Of a stretch of DNA of 64,000 nucleotides, positions 34,400 through 49,705 are shown in pieces. The stretch covers positions 21,447,764-21,511,763 of the forward strand of contig NC_135789.1 in assembly GCF_051106095.1 (NCBI RefSeq), read 5' to 3'. The stretch's first letter is position 1. Each line of letters begins with the position of its first letter. The stretch is from Pogona vitticeps (taxonomy: Eukaryota; Chordata; Lepidosauria; Squamata; Agamidae). Position numbers and translations under genes: made by a program. The notes beneath the pieces were generated by a model. It did no database searches and was not told where the DNA came from. It saw nothing but the letters and a program-made list of their open reading frames with translations.

Positions 34400-34828
34400 C
34401 AGTGGTGCCTCGCTTAACAAACTCCCATTTAACGATGAATTTGCATAGCGATGGCTTTTTTGCGATCGCAAAACTGATCGCATTGCGATGTTTTATATGG
34501 CCAAACATTGCTTTGCAATGATCGGTAAGCGTTTCGCTTACCGATTTTCACTTAACAATGTTAAAAAACACCTGATTGGCGGTTCCAAAATGGCCACCGG
34601 AAAAAAAACAGCCGCACGCAGCATTTTCACGCACTTTCCTCACTTACCGGGCAGCAAAAATGGCGGCCAGATGGAGGATTTCCACATAGCAGTGAGTTTT
34701 CCCCCCATAGGAACGCATTAAACCGGTTTTAATGTGTTCCTATGGGTTTTTTTGCCCTGCATAGCAACGAATCTGGATAGTGACAATTTTTTCGGCACAG
34801 ATTATCATCGCTATGTGGGGCACCACTG
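34400..34828. mobile_element. Non-autonomous TA-flanked DNA transposon, 429 bp
   Basis: Terminal inverted repeats CAGTGGTGCCTCGCTTA and CGCTATGTGGGGCACCACTG, with TA at 34398-34399 and 34829-34830. It has no coding capacity. The ends resemble the mariner/Tigger group; that assignment is inference. Inserted in the Vingi-like LINE. Confidence 0.8.
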
Positions 34829-36059
34829 TACAGTGATCTTTGACCGCTATTACTTCTCTGAACCTGGATTGCATCAGTGCAGACCATCTCACCCTATGAG
34901 TTAGTGTTTGCAAGCCTTCATGTGAAGGCTGATCAGTCATAGTTTGAGTTGTAAATGAAGGTTTAACCTGAAGCAGTAGGGGGAAATGGTCACTCTCTAG
35001 ATTGGGTAACACTTGATAGCTGGTTAACAGCGGAATTAGAGAGGCAGAAACTAGCATATAGTCAATAGTACTGGAACCTTGACCTGACATGTAGGTGAAC
35101 TCCGTGGGATGATCTATCTTGGCCAAATGCAATCCTGTGAGGTTTGAATATGAATCTTTGAAAAGGCTAGGGAGGGAAAGAAGTTTATGAAAATCATCTG
35201 GCTCACTAAAAAATTCCTTGTACTTTGCTTCAAGAATAGTATCATCAGGGCCGAAGCGTGCATTAAAATCTCCTAAGAGTAGCACCTTGGCCTTAGGGTG
35301 CTCTACTAACAGGTTTGCTATATATATTTCTAAAGAGCTCCATGCTTCAGTTATTGGTAGTTTTAAAGTGAGTGGGGGGATATATACATTTATTAAAATT
35401 AAGCTATCTTTTTTGCTACTTTCCAGGACTATTGCCATAGCCCTTGTCCATTTAACTCTTGATTCGTAGCTCCTAGTACAGATGTCGATGGTGTGATCAA
35501 CGGTATCCTATCCTCCTTTACGTTTGACAACTCCAACCCATATGTGGTGCCACTTACTAACATGGGGGGATCTCCCCCGCTGCTAGCTGGAAGTTGGTCC
35601 ATAGCAATTGGAGGGATCTCCTCTGTGTCATATGGGCCCACATTGTCCTGTATGTTTCCCTCTGGTGTATTCACAGTCCTTACTGAGTTCTGGAGTCGTG
35701 AGCGCAGATCTTTTAACCTGTCCAGAATCTCTGACTGTGCTTCCCTTAACGGGCCTGGGAAAGCTGCCGATGTCCCTGTCCTCCTTGTGTGCAGTATCTG
35801 TTAGGTCCAGCCACGTGATTAGTTCAGTTTCCATGGCTGTTTCTGTCCTTGATTTCGGTGTTAGCAATGTTGTTCTTGCCGGCTCTTTGTCAGGAGGCTT
35901 GTGAGTGAGATTTGGGAGGAAGGGATAAATCTTGGTGTTTTGGAACACTCTATTTGGAAAAATTCCAAATTTCTTTCATAAGGGTCTCTTCCTCAGTATC
36001 AGTGATCTTATTTTTTTGGTTTGAAACAGTAACACTACTTTTTGTATCTGTTTAGATTT

Positions 36060-38070
36060 GTTTATGGAAGAGCTTTATTGGGAACGTGGAAAAAGATCAC
36101 ACAACAAATCTAGCAAAAAACACCAGTATGGGTATCACCTATAGAGGCTTCTACACACCCTAATCTGATGACGAAGGAAAACCTCTGAAGATATCAAGAG
36201 TTGCTAAAAAGAGGATCATGCGTTAAGGTCAAAAGAAGAGTTAGAGACACAGAACATTCATACAGACTGGTGGTCTAGAGCACAGGTAGAATCTAGATAT
36301 AGGAAGGATAAAATAGAAGGTATATATTTAGAACAAATGATATTTGATAAACTCCTATTAGGTTTGAAAGATAAAATAATTAAGAAAATGTATAACTACC
36401 TGCTAGAAATTAAAACGCAAGATGAAATGGTAAAAGAATGTATGATTAAGTGGGCACAAAACATAGGTCATTGTATCAATATTGATCAATGGTTACAAAT
36501 ATGGCAAAAGAACATAAAGCTTACAAAATCAGTTAACTTTAAAGAGAATATTTACAAGATGTTTTATAGATGGCACATGACCTCAGAAAAAAAGTATACA
36601 GATGTATCAAATTCCTGTTGGAAACGTGAAGCACATGTGGGAAGTTATTATCAAATGTGGTGGACCCGCAAAGCAGCGAAACAATATTGGAAGGAGGTGC
36701 ATTTGGTATTTCAACATATATTGCAGTGTAAGGTCCCACTAACACCAGAATTGTTTTTATTGTCTATATAATATCAGATAATATAGATAAAGCAAAGAAG
36801 GCTACAGCTACATATATAGTTACCACAGCTAGAATCTTATATGCTAAAAACTGGAAAAGTCAGAGGACACCAAAACAAGAAGATTTGATAGAGAAGATAA
36901 GAGAAACGGCAGAAATGGACATACTATCAGAAGTAATGAAAGACTGTCCTTTGCAAAAGGCAACCCGAAGATGGGACTTATTTTACAAATGGTTAGAATC
37001 ACCAAACAATGCTTGACTAATTTAGAACAAAACCTGGATTGAAACCTAGAAGGCAGAAAAGAGTAGAAAAGCAGTGTGAGGAAGGAGGTAAGAGGGCATA
37101 AGCCCTCGTTGGAGTGCCGTCTCTCCCTAAGGAGAATAAAGAAATTCAAACCACTCCGCCTCCTACCCCACCCCAGATGGTACATCGGAACTTAGACACT
37201 GGGGACTTGGAAACGGGTTTGCAAGGGTTAAATGTATCCACTCAAACGGAGGCAGAGATGGCGGGAAAGGAGGAGAAGGGACACACCACGGTGGAGGCGG
37301 GAATGGGCGATATAATTACGGGGAGAGACAACATCCCGGGCGGTTGGGAACTAATTTGGGTACAGGATCTCTGGACGGGGGTTATGGGAACAGGTCAAGG
37401 TTCCTAGGGAAGAGGCCGATGATAGGCATCGTCAAGGGCTTCCCCAGAGGCCCTTGTACTGGGGGGGAGTCCGAAGAAGCTCGGGAATGGAGAAGACGTC
37501 TTAGAGAGGAGAGAGAAGCCGTCGCTAGAGAAGCTGAGGCACGGAAGGCATGGCGAGTGGAGGAAGCCCGCCGGATGAGATACCCACCCACGGGGAGCCT
37601 ACCTGGGAGAGGGACCACCATTATGGGGGGGATGTAAGGGAGATGAGGAGACCCGTTATTAATGGGTGAAGAAGTGGAACGGGAATTGCCTGGGAATTAG
37701 ACCCTCACACCCCAGGACCTTGGGAAGTGAGAAGTTTAAACCTATTTGAAACGGGTTTCAAACCCCGAGAGACGCGTTAGTCCCTCGGGAGAAGTTCTCT
37801 AAGCCTGCTGTTACTGGTTTGTTACCGTTGGAAAGAAAAATAAAACAAACAAAAACGTTTGATTTCAAATCACCGTCTGATTTATTGAACAACAGTGGGG
37901 AGGCTGACAGGGGACCCTCACAAGCGGAAAGAGAATTTTGGGATGATAATGTGAATAGAATGGATGTTAATATATTTTTGTGTCTCCTCTTCCTCATAAC
38001 CCCAACCTTTCTTTCCTTTACCCTTTGTATCCCTTACCCTATCCCAAGGTATTAAAAATAAAATCTAAGG
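36060..38070 (+). mobile_element. L1 3' part, interrupted by a foreign segment
   Basis: ORF2 C-terminal region: MFYRWHMTSEKKY near 36558, YYQMWWTRKAAKQYWKEVHL near 36643, VPLTPELFLL near 36731 and TTARILYAKNWKSQRTPKQE near 36823, with the end at a TGA near 37016. A 3' UTR-like stretch (GTGTCTCCTCTTCCTC) and an A-rich end (AATAAAATCTAAGGAAAAAAAG) follow at 37980-38070. The two UTR parts are separated by 37060-37945. Confidence 0.78.
37060..37945 (+). other. Foreign coding-like remnant inside the L1 3' UTR (fossil, family unknown)
   Basis: GC-richer than the L1 around it. It has a proline-rich run (TTPPPTPPQMVHRN), a Gly/Arg-rich run and an Arg/Glu-rich run (EEAREWRRRLREEREAVARE), a composition seen in gag-like proteins. 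There is no enzyme domain and the element is broken. TAGAA occurs near both borders and may be a short target repeat. Neither LTRs nor a family could be established. Confidence 0.4.
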
Positions 38071-38220
38071 AAAAAAAGAAAAGCAACTTTTCCAAAACCT
38101 GCAATTAATAAAGCAATCTTAGGCATTCCATCTTCACAGGAGCAAAACCCATTAAATTTGGTCAGATCGTTCTTAAGCAAAATACTAGAATTCACTAGGT
38201 TTTCTGAATTTTAACTCTAA

Positions 38221-38225
38221 TGTAT

Positions 38226-38264
<39 letters not shown>

Positions 38265-38345
38265 TTTCATTTATACCCTGCCTATGTAGTCAATTGTGAC
38301 CACTCTAGGCGGCTTACAACACACGTAATGTAGATAACTATTATA
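38221..38345 (-). mobile_element. (TTTA)n array plus CR1/L2-type 3' end
   Basis: (TTTA)n at 38221-38267 followed by TTTATACCCTGCCTATG and CCACTCTAGGCGGCTTAC, the inverse of a LINE/SINE 3' end with an (AATA)n tail. A better copy is at 41320-41430. Confidence 0.65.
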
Positions 38346-38857
38346 TTTTTTACAACCACCATAGCTGATATAAGCTTCTGAATTACATACAACTCTTTAC
38401 TCCTGTGTGATCAGAAACCTTGCAAAATATTGGTGCGTGAGTGCGTTTCCACCTTGCAATTCTATCAAAGGCACCCAACAAGGGAAAGGGGGCAGGCAAA
38501 GTCCCTGAAATGCTAAAGGATTATGTGTTGCGTTTGTTTCATTGAAACCTCGGCTCCAAACCGGCCATTTTGGCAAAATAACAAATTCAGGGAAATGAAC
38601 TGTTTTAATTTTTGGCCATCAGAGTCCCAGGGAGAGGAATGTGATTAGAGATGATTAGCACATTTTGGATTTACATCTTAGTTAAGGCACCACGAGTTAA
38701 ATTCTGGGGATTTTATATCCCTCTCCCTTCAAATCTCTGACATTTTACTGAAACCTCTTCATTTTTGCATTGTGTGTTCTTGTTTATTTAAACAAAAATC
38801 AATGTAGTTCCTTGCAGAATTGCCTTAGTGTGGCATCATTTACTTTGTCTTTCTTTA

Positions 38858-38993
38858 AAGGTAAAGGTAAAGACTCCCCTTGACAATTTTGGTCCAGTCG
38901 TGTTCGACTCTAGGGGGCGGTGCTCATCCCCGTCTCCAAGCCATAGAGCCAGCATTTTGTCCGAAGACAATCTTCTGTGGTCACATGGCCAGT
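38858..38993 (-). mobile_element. Sauria-type SINE fragment with 11-bp target duplication, private to D1
   Basis: It starts with AAGGTAAAGGTAAAGACTCC and contains CCAGTCGTGTTCGACTC and GGCGGTGCTCATCC. The target repeat GTCTTTCTTTA stands at 38847-38857 and 38994-39004. The partner block has the uninterrupted site at about 56646-56660. Confidence 0.85.
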
Positions 38994-39147
38994 GTCTTTC
39001 TTTACAGGCTGCTAATAAATGTTTTTTTTAAAAAAACATACACTATGTGAGCTGAGTATTTGTGGGTAAATTCCACTTTTTTGAAGCAAATCCGACTTCT
39101 TGCTTTGAAGAAGCGGGATTTACACGTGGACATTCAGCTCGCATAGT

Positions 39148-39240
39148 GTACACTGTTTCCCCGAAAATAAGACTTATACTAATTTTTGCCCCCCCCCAAA
39201 AAAAAACACGTCCTAAGCAGCCCATGCCTTCGTTCTAGTT
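39148..39240. mobile_element. Short relic of the GTTTCCCCGAAAATAAG miniature element
   Basis: Only one terminus (CACTGTTTCCCCGAAAATAA) is left. It sits where D1 lacks the 2.2 kb present in D2. Confidence 0.55.
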
Positions 39241-39823
39241 TTTTTAATTTTAAAATATATATATTTAAAATATTTTTATCCCACCTTTCTCCTTAAAAAA
39301 GAACCCAAGGTCCCTGGAAGATGAATGGGCCCTAGCAGAGAGCTGAGTAAGGAAATGCACTCTGCATGTCCTCAGAGGGTACTCCGAAGCCCATCCCGTG
39401 CCCCAGGAATGCTTAGCTGCTGGTTCTTCTGAAGGGAGATTCCCTGAAGGAGAAACGGTGGCAGGTTCCACGTGGGAAAGGGGCTTTTTCGCTAAGGCTT
39501 CCCATGGTGCCTGCTAGCCGGGGATGGATGGGAATTGTAGTCCAAAAAGGAGTGGCTTTCCTGAGTTCCAATTCTATTCAGTCCTAAACTCCTGCTTGGC
39601 TACCCAGGGACAGGAAGGCGAGGCCCTCAATTGGGTTTGCAAATATCTATCGCTAGCTTCGTGGCTCTGGATTTTTCTCCCTGCAGCAGCTCAGCTCTGC
39701 TCTCCCAGCATCGCTGGGAATTTTCTACCCACAAACCAGTGCTCCCCGTCCGGCATCCATTTCTCTTTAGATAAATACTGCATCGCCCAGTTCCTGTGGA
39801 TATCCCTCCCAGAGAAAAAGAAT

Positions 39824-39825
<2 letters not shown>

Positions 39826-39914
<89 letters not shown>

Positions 39915-39920
39915 TGTGTG
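39826..39920. repeat. (TC)n then (TG)n array
   Basis: Dinucleotide array in D1. The partner at about 59757-59810 has only a TG-rich array. Confidence 0.95.
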
Positions 39921-40619
39921 TTGGGGTACGTGTGGAAATATACAGTATTATGCCAAGCCAGATCATGGGTCCCTTTTCAGCCCATGGTCAGATCCGGTTT
40001 GGAGGGCATCAGAAGCCCGTCTGGGTAGAGGAGGCTGGCAGTTGTCATCCGACTGCCTCTCCGAGGGTGAAAACTTTGGAAGGCTGGTGCCTGGATCGGT
40101 GCTCCTGCCTCTTAGAGGATGATGTTCTCCCCTGAACTCTGCCCAGGCCGGTTCCCTTGGGAGTCAGGTGGAGGAGAAGGTGGTGTTTTTCTTCCGGGCG
40201 GTGGGGGGGCATCCCTCTCTTCCCCTTCCTGATTTCCAAAGGGGGCTTCAAGACCCAGGTAAGGTTGATGGATTCCCTCTGCCTTGGGGCCCTGCCGGGT
40301 TCAACCTTTTCGTGTCTCTTTGGGGCGGCTTTCGCCTGCGGCCTGAGGGTCTCCTCTCAGCTCTTGAGCGGTTCCTTTGACCAATTTAATGCTGCTTCTA
40401 TTTATTATCGAGTGGCTTTTTTTTTTAAAGCCTGGAAAATGGGATGTTTCAGGAAGTGCTGGGTGCTTCTGCCAGCCTCCTGCCACCCTGGCTGGTAGCC
40501 TCCAGAGAGGCTGAACTACAAGTCCTATCGGCCCCAACTCCTGTCAACTCCCTGCTGGGAGCTGTAGTTCAACTGGTGGAGGGGGTGCATGGATGTTCAG
40601 CGTTGAGGATGTAAAGGGA

Positions 40620-40800
40620 GGGGAGCCGGTAGGCTAAGCGCGGTGTTGTCACTCCTGACTTCTAGGAAACCTGGCAGGATTTTTGAGGCATGTGAAATAT
40701 TCAAGAAGTTGTTTCCCACTGCAAACTCCTCCACCCCCATGAGTGTCCACAGCCGAGTAAGGATTTGAACCCAGGTCTCTTGATTCCTAGTCTAGTAAGT
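40620..40800 (-). mobile_element. tRNA-derived SINE (D1 copy)
   Basis: Minus strand: GACCTGGGTTCAAATCC box B, then TGGGAAACAACTTCTTGAA and AAAATCCTGCCAGG, which resemble a tRNA-SINE body. The D2 partner is at 60530-60700. Confidence 0.65.
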
Positions 40801-41000
40801 AGGCAGTTGCCCCTTACTGCTTTGAATGCGTTTTTGGTACTGCTTTTGTTTACTGTATTTTAGAGTGGTATTTGTTTGGTCCTACTTAGTATTTGTATAC
40901 TTACTGCTTTTAGCTTTAAATACTGTCTTTTGCTGATGTAAGCCACCTTGGGTCCTTCATTAAGAAGAAAGGTGGGGTAAAAATATTTCAAATAAATCCA
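40800..41000 (+). mobile_element. LINE 3' end (L2/CR1 group), D1 copy
   Basis: TTTTAGCTTTAAATACTGTC, GTAAGCCACCTTGGGTCC and AGAAAGGTGGGGTAAAAATA form the typical end. The D2 copy at 60745-61140 is longer and includes the GGCCTTCTCTGTGGCTGCTCC part. Confidence 0.7.
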
Positions 41001-41319
41001 TTTATTAGCAGACCCACTGAAATCAATCGTCCACAGATAATTCACACCTTCCCAATCTACTTCAGCTAGGTTAGTCTTCCTCCCTTTAGGGCAAAGAGCA
41101 GCTCTTGGGATGGGGGCTGGATTGAACCTCCCCTTTCCTCTGACCATTGGGCATGCTGGCTGTTACATGGAGACCCCCATAACATGCAGAGGCTCCATAA
41201 AAAGAAGCACAACGCTCAGCCCTTCCTGACAATCGGACGCACACTTTAAGTGTCCAGGGTAGTTGTGTCTGGTTGGGGTAACCCTTGTTTGTTCTTTCCC
41301 ACAGTGCACATGGCAGAAT

Positions 41320-41600
41320 TTATTTATTTATTTATTTATTTCATTTATTTCATTTATATCCCGCCTATCTGGTCGGGTCAGGACCACTCTAGGCGGCTAA
41401 CATTCATAAAAAATACAATAAAATATATAAACAATTTAAATAATAAAACCATACACAGGGTAAAAGAAACAATAAAAAAGAAAAGAAAAAGCGTCAGGAA
41501 TTATCTGATGGGAAGGCCTGCTGAAACGTCCATGTCTTTAATTGATTCTTAAAGATACCCAGCGAGAATTCAATGCACTGTCTGGCAAAATCGCTTTACA
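41320..41600 (-). mobile_element. CR1/L2-type LINE 3' end, private to D1
   Basis: (TTTA)n tail, TTTATATCCCGCCTATCTGG and CCACTCTAGGCGGCTAAC. D2 reads straight from GCACATGGCAGAATT to CAATGCACTGTCTGG at 61455-61480, so the insertion came after the duplication. Confidence 0.75.
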
Positions 41601-42384
41601 AGTTGCTGTGGCTTAACATGAGCCATGAATTCGTATGGATAATATGGGGGGTTTAATAGGGGTCAGCTCCTCCACAGCTTACTCCAAGTTATAATACCTA
41701 CCGAGGAGTTGACTCATCAGATCTCCATTGAGTCAATGGGCCTACTCTTGTCCAATTTACTACAAATCCAGAACTGCATTCTGAGAGTTTTACCTGGCTG
41801 GCAAGACACCGAAATGTGGCTCACTTGGGGGGAAAGTCCTTAATTGGACAGCTTTGAGGCTTAAGCTAGGCCTAGCTCCGAGGCCTAGCTGTCTTCCGGC
41901 TCAGAAGGAAAGCTCCCAGCGAGCACCGGGAGAGGAACAGGAAGCTGGGAGGGGAATAGGCCCAGCGCGGCCTCCAAGCTATCCAGTTGAGGCCTTTTCT
42001 CACAGGCGAGCCACATTTCGTTGTCAATGAAGTGTGTGTGAGTCGGGAAGAATTCCAAGAAGGAAGGATTATGGGCTCTGTGGTCTAGGAAACCCGAAAC
42101 TCCCATCTGGATGGTCCTTGGCAAGCAAGCCAAGCTTCCTGTAGGTTACTTGGAAAGGAAGACCTTGTGGTCCAGCTAGGCGTTCCTTCAGCACCCCGGA
42201 GAGCTCCTGCAAAGCCAATTTTCCTGAGAAGGGGAGGCTGGGACATCTCCTTGGCTGAGATGAGAATGGGGATTCCCTCCTTCTTTCAGGGGGGCTCTGT
42301 GAGGAAGATCTGTAGCCCGCAAAGCGAAGGCACAAGGAGGAGAGCCTGAGCCGCTAACAGGCAACCCCTGCCTGTTCTCTCTAG

Positions 42385-42784
<400 letters not shown>

Positions 42785-43258
42785 TAATTCTGGGTCAGAA
42801 ATTCTTGCTCATTTTGGAGACCGACTAGGGATCAATGGCCCACCTCGGCCCTATGGAGAGATTGTCTGGTTTCTGATGTAGCAGTTACTTAGCTTGCATG
42901 GAAAGGTTTGAAGACCTTTTTTCTCCTGACGACCCCAAATGACCGACTCCAAATAAACATTTTCCAGCGGAGGGGGAAGCACCTACATCCGGATCAGCAT
43001 TGAGAGCTTCGCTTCCCCTCACCCACCCTCTCTTCTCTGCCTCAGTTTCATGGGAAACCTTTTGAGCGGCTCCCTGGGATTAACCGGACGGCAACAGTAA
43101 AAGCTGGGACCCTTCAGGTGTTTCCTCAGAGCTCAGTCCTACGGAATAGAATGATTTCGTTCAAAGGCTTTACGTGGTTTTTTTAAACCATTAATGTAGT
43201 ACTTTTAGCAGTAAGCTGTCTTGGATCCTCTCTGGGAGAAAGGTGGAGTATAAATATT

Positions 43259-43520
<262 letters not shown>

Positions 43521-43555
43521 TTAGGACAAGTGGATGGATTCATTGACATTTGGAA

Positions 43556-44325
43556 ACCTTTCATGCCAGAAAGTTATGTAGCAGCTGTAAGACTAACGAG
43601 CCCTTATTTTTCATCAGGATTCGTGTTTCTAAGCAAACATCTTCAAGCGAACGGAGTGGTCCTGTCTCCAGAGGCTCTCTCTCCCCCTGGCTGCCCCTGC
43701 ACCCAACAATACGGGCGGCTCCTCATCTTTGTTTTGGTTTCCTCTCTCGCTCTCTTGCATCTGGACAGGAAGTGACCATTTCTGGAGGAAGGAGCCACTG
43801 CTGGATGCCCAGGCCTTTCTCACACCCTGGCGAGGAGGCACAGAACACAAGCTGGGAGGTGCTCTTTGGGGGTCTTTGACAAGCCGGACACATCTCAATT
43901 TGAAGAGACTTTTGTCCAGCAGGCCGAGGCAAAGAGGCCGTCCCGCAACCAGCAAAATCAGGGAGCTGGACAGGGGACAGACTGCATTTGTCTTCAGTGT
44001 GGAAGGGATGGGCACTCTCGAATTGCCCTCCTCAGCCACACTAGACGCCGTTCCAAGTCCTCTACCCAGAGCAGGTTACCATAGTCTTTCCAGACTGAAG
44101 GATGCCTACTATGAAGTTTGCCTGCAATGTTTATAATAAAATTGCCTCCAAACTATGGAAGATCTACAGATTCTACAGGAAAATTCAAATACTATGAACC
44201 AAAGTCTCTTCCTTCTTTGCTCCCAAAAGGAGAGAGAATAATATTTATGTTGTGCAGTAACGACTAACGACCCCCTTGTGTGGCCCTGGGCAAGATGCAC
44301 AGCCCCAGGATGCCCCCCCAAAAAA
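43556..44325 (+). repeat. Second copy of the 11425-12170 block
   Basis: Starts at CCAGAAAGTTATGTAGCAGC and ends near CAGCCCCAGGATGCCCC. The same open end (ICLQCGRDGHSRI-like) is kept. The two copies differ by scattered substitutions and single-base gaps. Confidence 0.85.
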
Positions 44326-44482
44326 AGAAAGGAATGGAGAAACTGATTTCCCTTCATCGTGGCCAGAAAGGAAAGATTTCACCTCTAAGGCTTCCTGTGT
44401 CTAACCTTCACAAACCTCAATCAATGTTTCCAAGTTTCTGAGCTGCTGTTAAAAACTTTGGTTGTTGTTCTTGTTGTTGTTG

Positions 44483-44485
<3 letters not shown>

Positions 44486-44580
<95 letters not shown>
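44486..44580. repeat. (GT)n microsatellite, about 47 units
   Basis: Pure dinucleotide array after a (TTG)n run. Confidence 0.97.
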
Positions 44581-44581
<1 letters not shown>

Positions 44582-44729
44582 GAGGGGAGCAGGGACAGAA
44601 ATATGTGGATGAATGTTGAAGGTCTGAGGGTGTCACCACGGAGGGGAGGGGGAGCAAGGCAGGGAGGGGGCAGCTTTGTCGTGGCTGGAATACTCCGAGG
44701 AACGGAAATTGGAACAGAATCTGCTCTCA

Positions 44730-44905
44730 GGCACCCCAGAGTGCAGGACATGTCATCAAGGGCTCAAGATACCAGAAGCCAGATTTCGGCTGAATATCAA
44801 AAACCAAAACATTTTAACTGTTAGAGCAGTATGACAAGGGAACCCATGTGGGGAGCACATTGGGGGCATTCAAGAGAATGCTAAACAGCCATCTTTCCAA
44901 CACTT
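44730..44905 (+). mobile_element. CR1-type LINE 3' fragment
   Basis: GGCTCAAGATACCAGAAGCC, AACTGTTAGAGCAGTATGAC and TTCAAGAGAATGCTAAACAGCC; same region as 9396-9620. Confidence 0.65.
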
Positions 44906-45540
44906 ATTTATTTATTAAATTTGTCTACTGTCCCGTTAGTGCAAATGCACTACTCTGGGTGGTTCACAGTCAACTAAAAACAATACATATAAGGCAAAAA
45001 TACACAACAACAATTAATCAACACATCGGGAGGCAGAAGTATCAGAAATAAAATGTGTCATGGCATGGGTCCTGTAAACATACAAAGCAGTGGAGAAGAC
45101 GTCAAGCACGGTTGCCCAAAAAGGCTTCTCTATCACGCAATGTTTTCAAAGATATGTTAAACGTGAGGAGGGAGGGAGGGAGAGCCGGGCGCATTTCCAC
45201 CAGCGGCCAATTCCCAAAGGATCGAAGCCACAGCAGAGAAGGCCCTGCCTTCTAGTGGAAGATCTCTTGGCCTCCCTTGGAGTGGCCGCCCGAAGCGCCA
45301 TGGCCGGGGAGGGCCTTGTGGGACCGGTGGATGACCTTCGCGAGGATCTCCCTGCTTCTGAAGCAGTGGGCTGTTGCCTCGAAAGCACAAACCGAACCAA
45401 ACTCGTTAGCCTGACAAGTCTCAAAGGCACTCTTGGTCATTTTCTGTTGATGCCGGCGACCATCATCTGCTCCGGGAGTTGTCAACATTCACTTCCAGAT
45501 GGTCTTGAAGCAAACTGGGATCCCAACAGGATTGGGGGGG
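44905..45540 (-). mobile_element. CR1/L2-type LINE fragments
   Basis: ACTACTCTGGGTGGTTCACAG with a (TTTA) tail on the left, and a CCAGCGGCCAATTCCC...AGCAGAGAAGGCCCTGCC region on the right, both usual in the 3' parts of reptile CR1/L2 LINEs. Coding-looking frames here carry no protein motif. Confidence 0.5.
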
Positions 45541-45599
45541 GGGAGCCCACTCTTCCTGGCAATAATATTCTTATGTTTACTGCCACTCTGCTATTGTAG

Positions 45600-46860
45600 T
45601 TATAATTTATGAGTTAATGTAGGATTCTGTAATTCTTCCCCAATCACTTTGAGGATACCAGATGAGTAAAAAACTAAAGGTATGGCGTGAATAAGAAAAA
45701 TATGTAAGGTAGGGGGCAGAAGAGAAGGGAATAAAAGTGAGGTGGGGTGGGTGTCTTTCCCTCTCCTGAATTACGTCCAGGGCTGCAAGGTGTCCGATAT
45801 TGCTTTTTATGCTTGTTTGTTTTTAAAGGAGAAAAACATTCGGGAAGTAAAAAAAATTGAGAGGGGGAGAGAAGCAGCCCTCATTAGGTTCTGAAGCTGC
45901 CATATGAAAAAAAGTAAAATTAAGGAGGAAAATAAGGAAGAGAGAAGAGGAAGGATGAAAATAGGGAGACATGGGATGGCCCAGAAGGTTCCCCAGGCCA
46001 TTGGATCAGAGAAAGTAAAATCAAAATAGGAGGAAAGTTTTTAAAAAATTAAAAATAAATACAAGAAATGGAGTAAGTAAGTGAAGGGAATGGGGGAGGG
46101 GATGATGGAGCCCTTGAAATGTTATATAAAAAATAATTAAAAATAGGAGAGAGGAACTTCGAGGAGATGAGCATGAACACGGAGGAAGGGAAACAAATGA
46201 AAGTATTCTGGTCCTGGTTATTCTGCCAGGTTATTTTTCCTGGAGGAAAAGTCAAAATAATAAGAATATAAAAGAGAGACAGAAGGAGAGGAAAAAAATT
46301 GGGGGGGGGACCGATATCCCCAATCCCTCCACCCAGTGGTGGGATTCAAATAAATTAACAACAGGTTCTATGTCCTAATAACCATTTAAACTATACCAAA
46401 AGATACTGTATACCGAAAGGTAGTTTAATAATTCACGCAATAAATATTGGAATCAGAACAGTAAAAGAAGTACAGACAACTAGATTATATATAAAGGAAA
46501 AATTTTATTATTAAATACCTGACAGTTATTCAAGATATTTCCATATTGCTGTTTGATAAGTCACTGGAAAATCCACCGTCCTCAGTTATATAATGGGTTT
46601 TCAAGGCATATTTTAAAATGTAATAAAAGTGTTTTAAATATAAAATAATAAGCACGTGAACTACCTATATACATAGATATAACAGGGTTAACAGTTTTAA
46701 ACACACATTTTATCTTGTATACTGTACTGTTTTTGTCAACTAATAAGTGCCCTAAACCTAGCAGACGTTGAAGGATAGGAGTATCTCCCAAATTGATCAT
46801 CTGTGCTAACAATTAGGACAACTCCAATTACTCCAGCTACCCACTTTATAGATTAGGAGA
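45600..46860. other. AT-rich unassigned sequence
   Basis: Purine-rich on the plus strand to about 46300, then AT-rich. No exon, element terminus or array is supported. Confidence 0.4.
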
Positions 46861-46869
46861 TTAAGATTA

Positions 46870-49705
<2,836 letters not shown>

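Larger units (their letters stand above)
32243..36050 (-). mobile_element. Second Vingi/I-like LINE, broken, with two younger insertions
   Basis: Reading from right to left: a charged N-terminal region at 35950-35440; endonuclease with LLLGDFNARFGPDD, SSTIDYMLVSASL and ESDHFPLL at 35438-34850; reverse transcriptase with PPELFKENIDWW, NYRHISLLN, EQAGFREGRSTMDHSLIIQH at 33977-33580; NYQKTKIMAFGRR near 32870; and the Cys/His knuckle CPCGPGEIESIEHLMLRC near 32610. It is the same protein type as at 1-4350 but with many stops and frameshifts. A Sauria SINE (32957-33193) and a TA-flanked transposon (34400-34828) are inserted. Confidence 0.82.

Noticed and set aside
36060-37020. Host gene with coding potential at 36337-36771
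   Set aside because: MFYRWHM, YYQMWW and PELFLL identify it as the C-terminal part of L1 ORF2.
40168-40260. Exon reading EEKVVFFFRAVGGHPSLPLP with a GTAAGG donor, conserved in D1 and D2
   Set aside because: The donor is good and the stretch recurs at 60066-60158, but D1 and D2 are so similar that conservation proves little. No acceptor or start is convincing. It might be a 5' UTR exon of the CCDC92-like gene.
45090-45599. 169-codon plus-strand open frame
   Set aside because: It lies in a CR1/L2-type 3' region and carries no protein motif.
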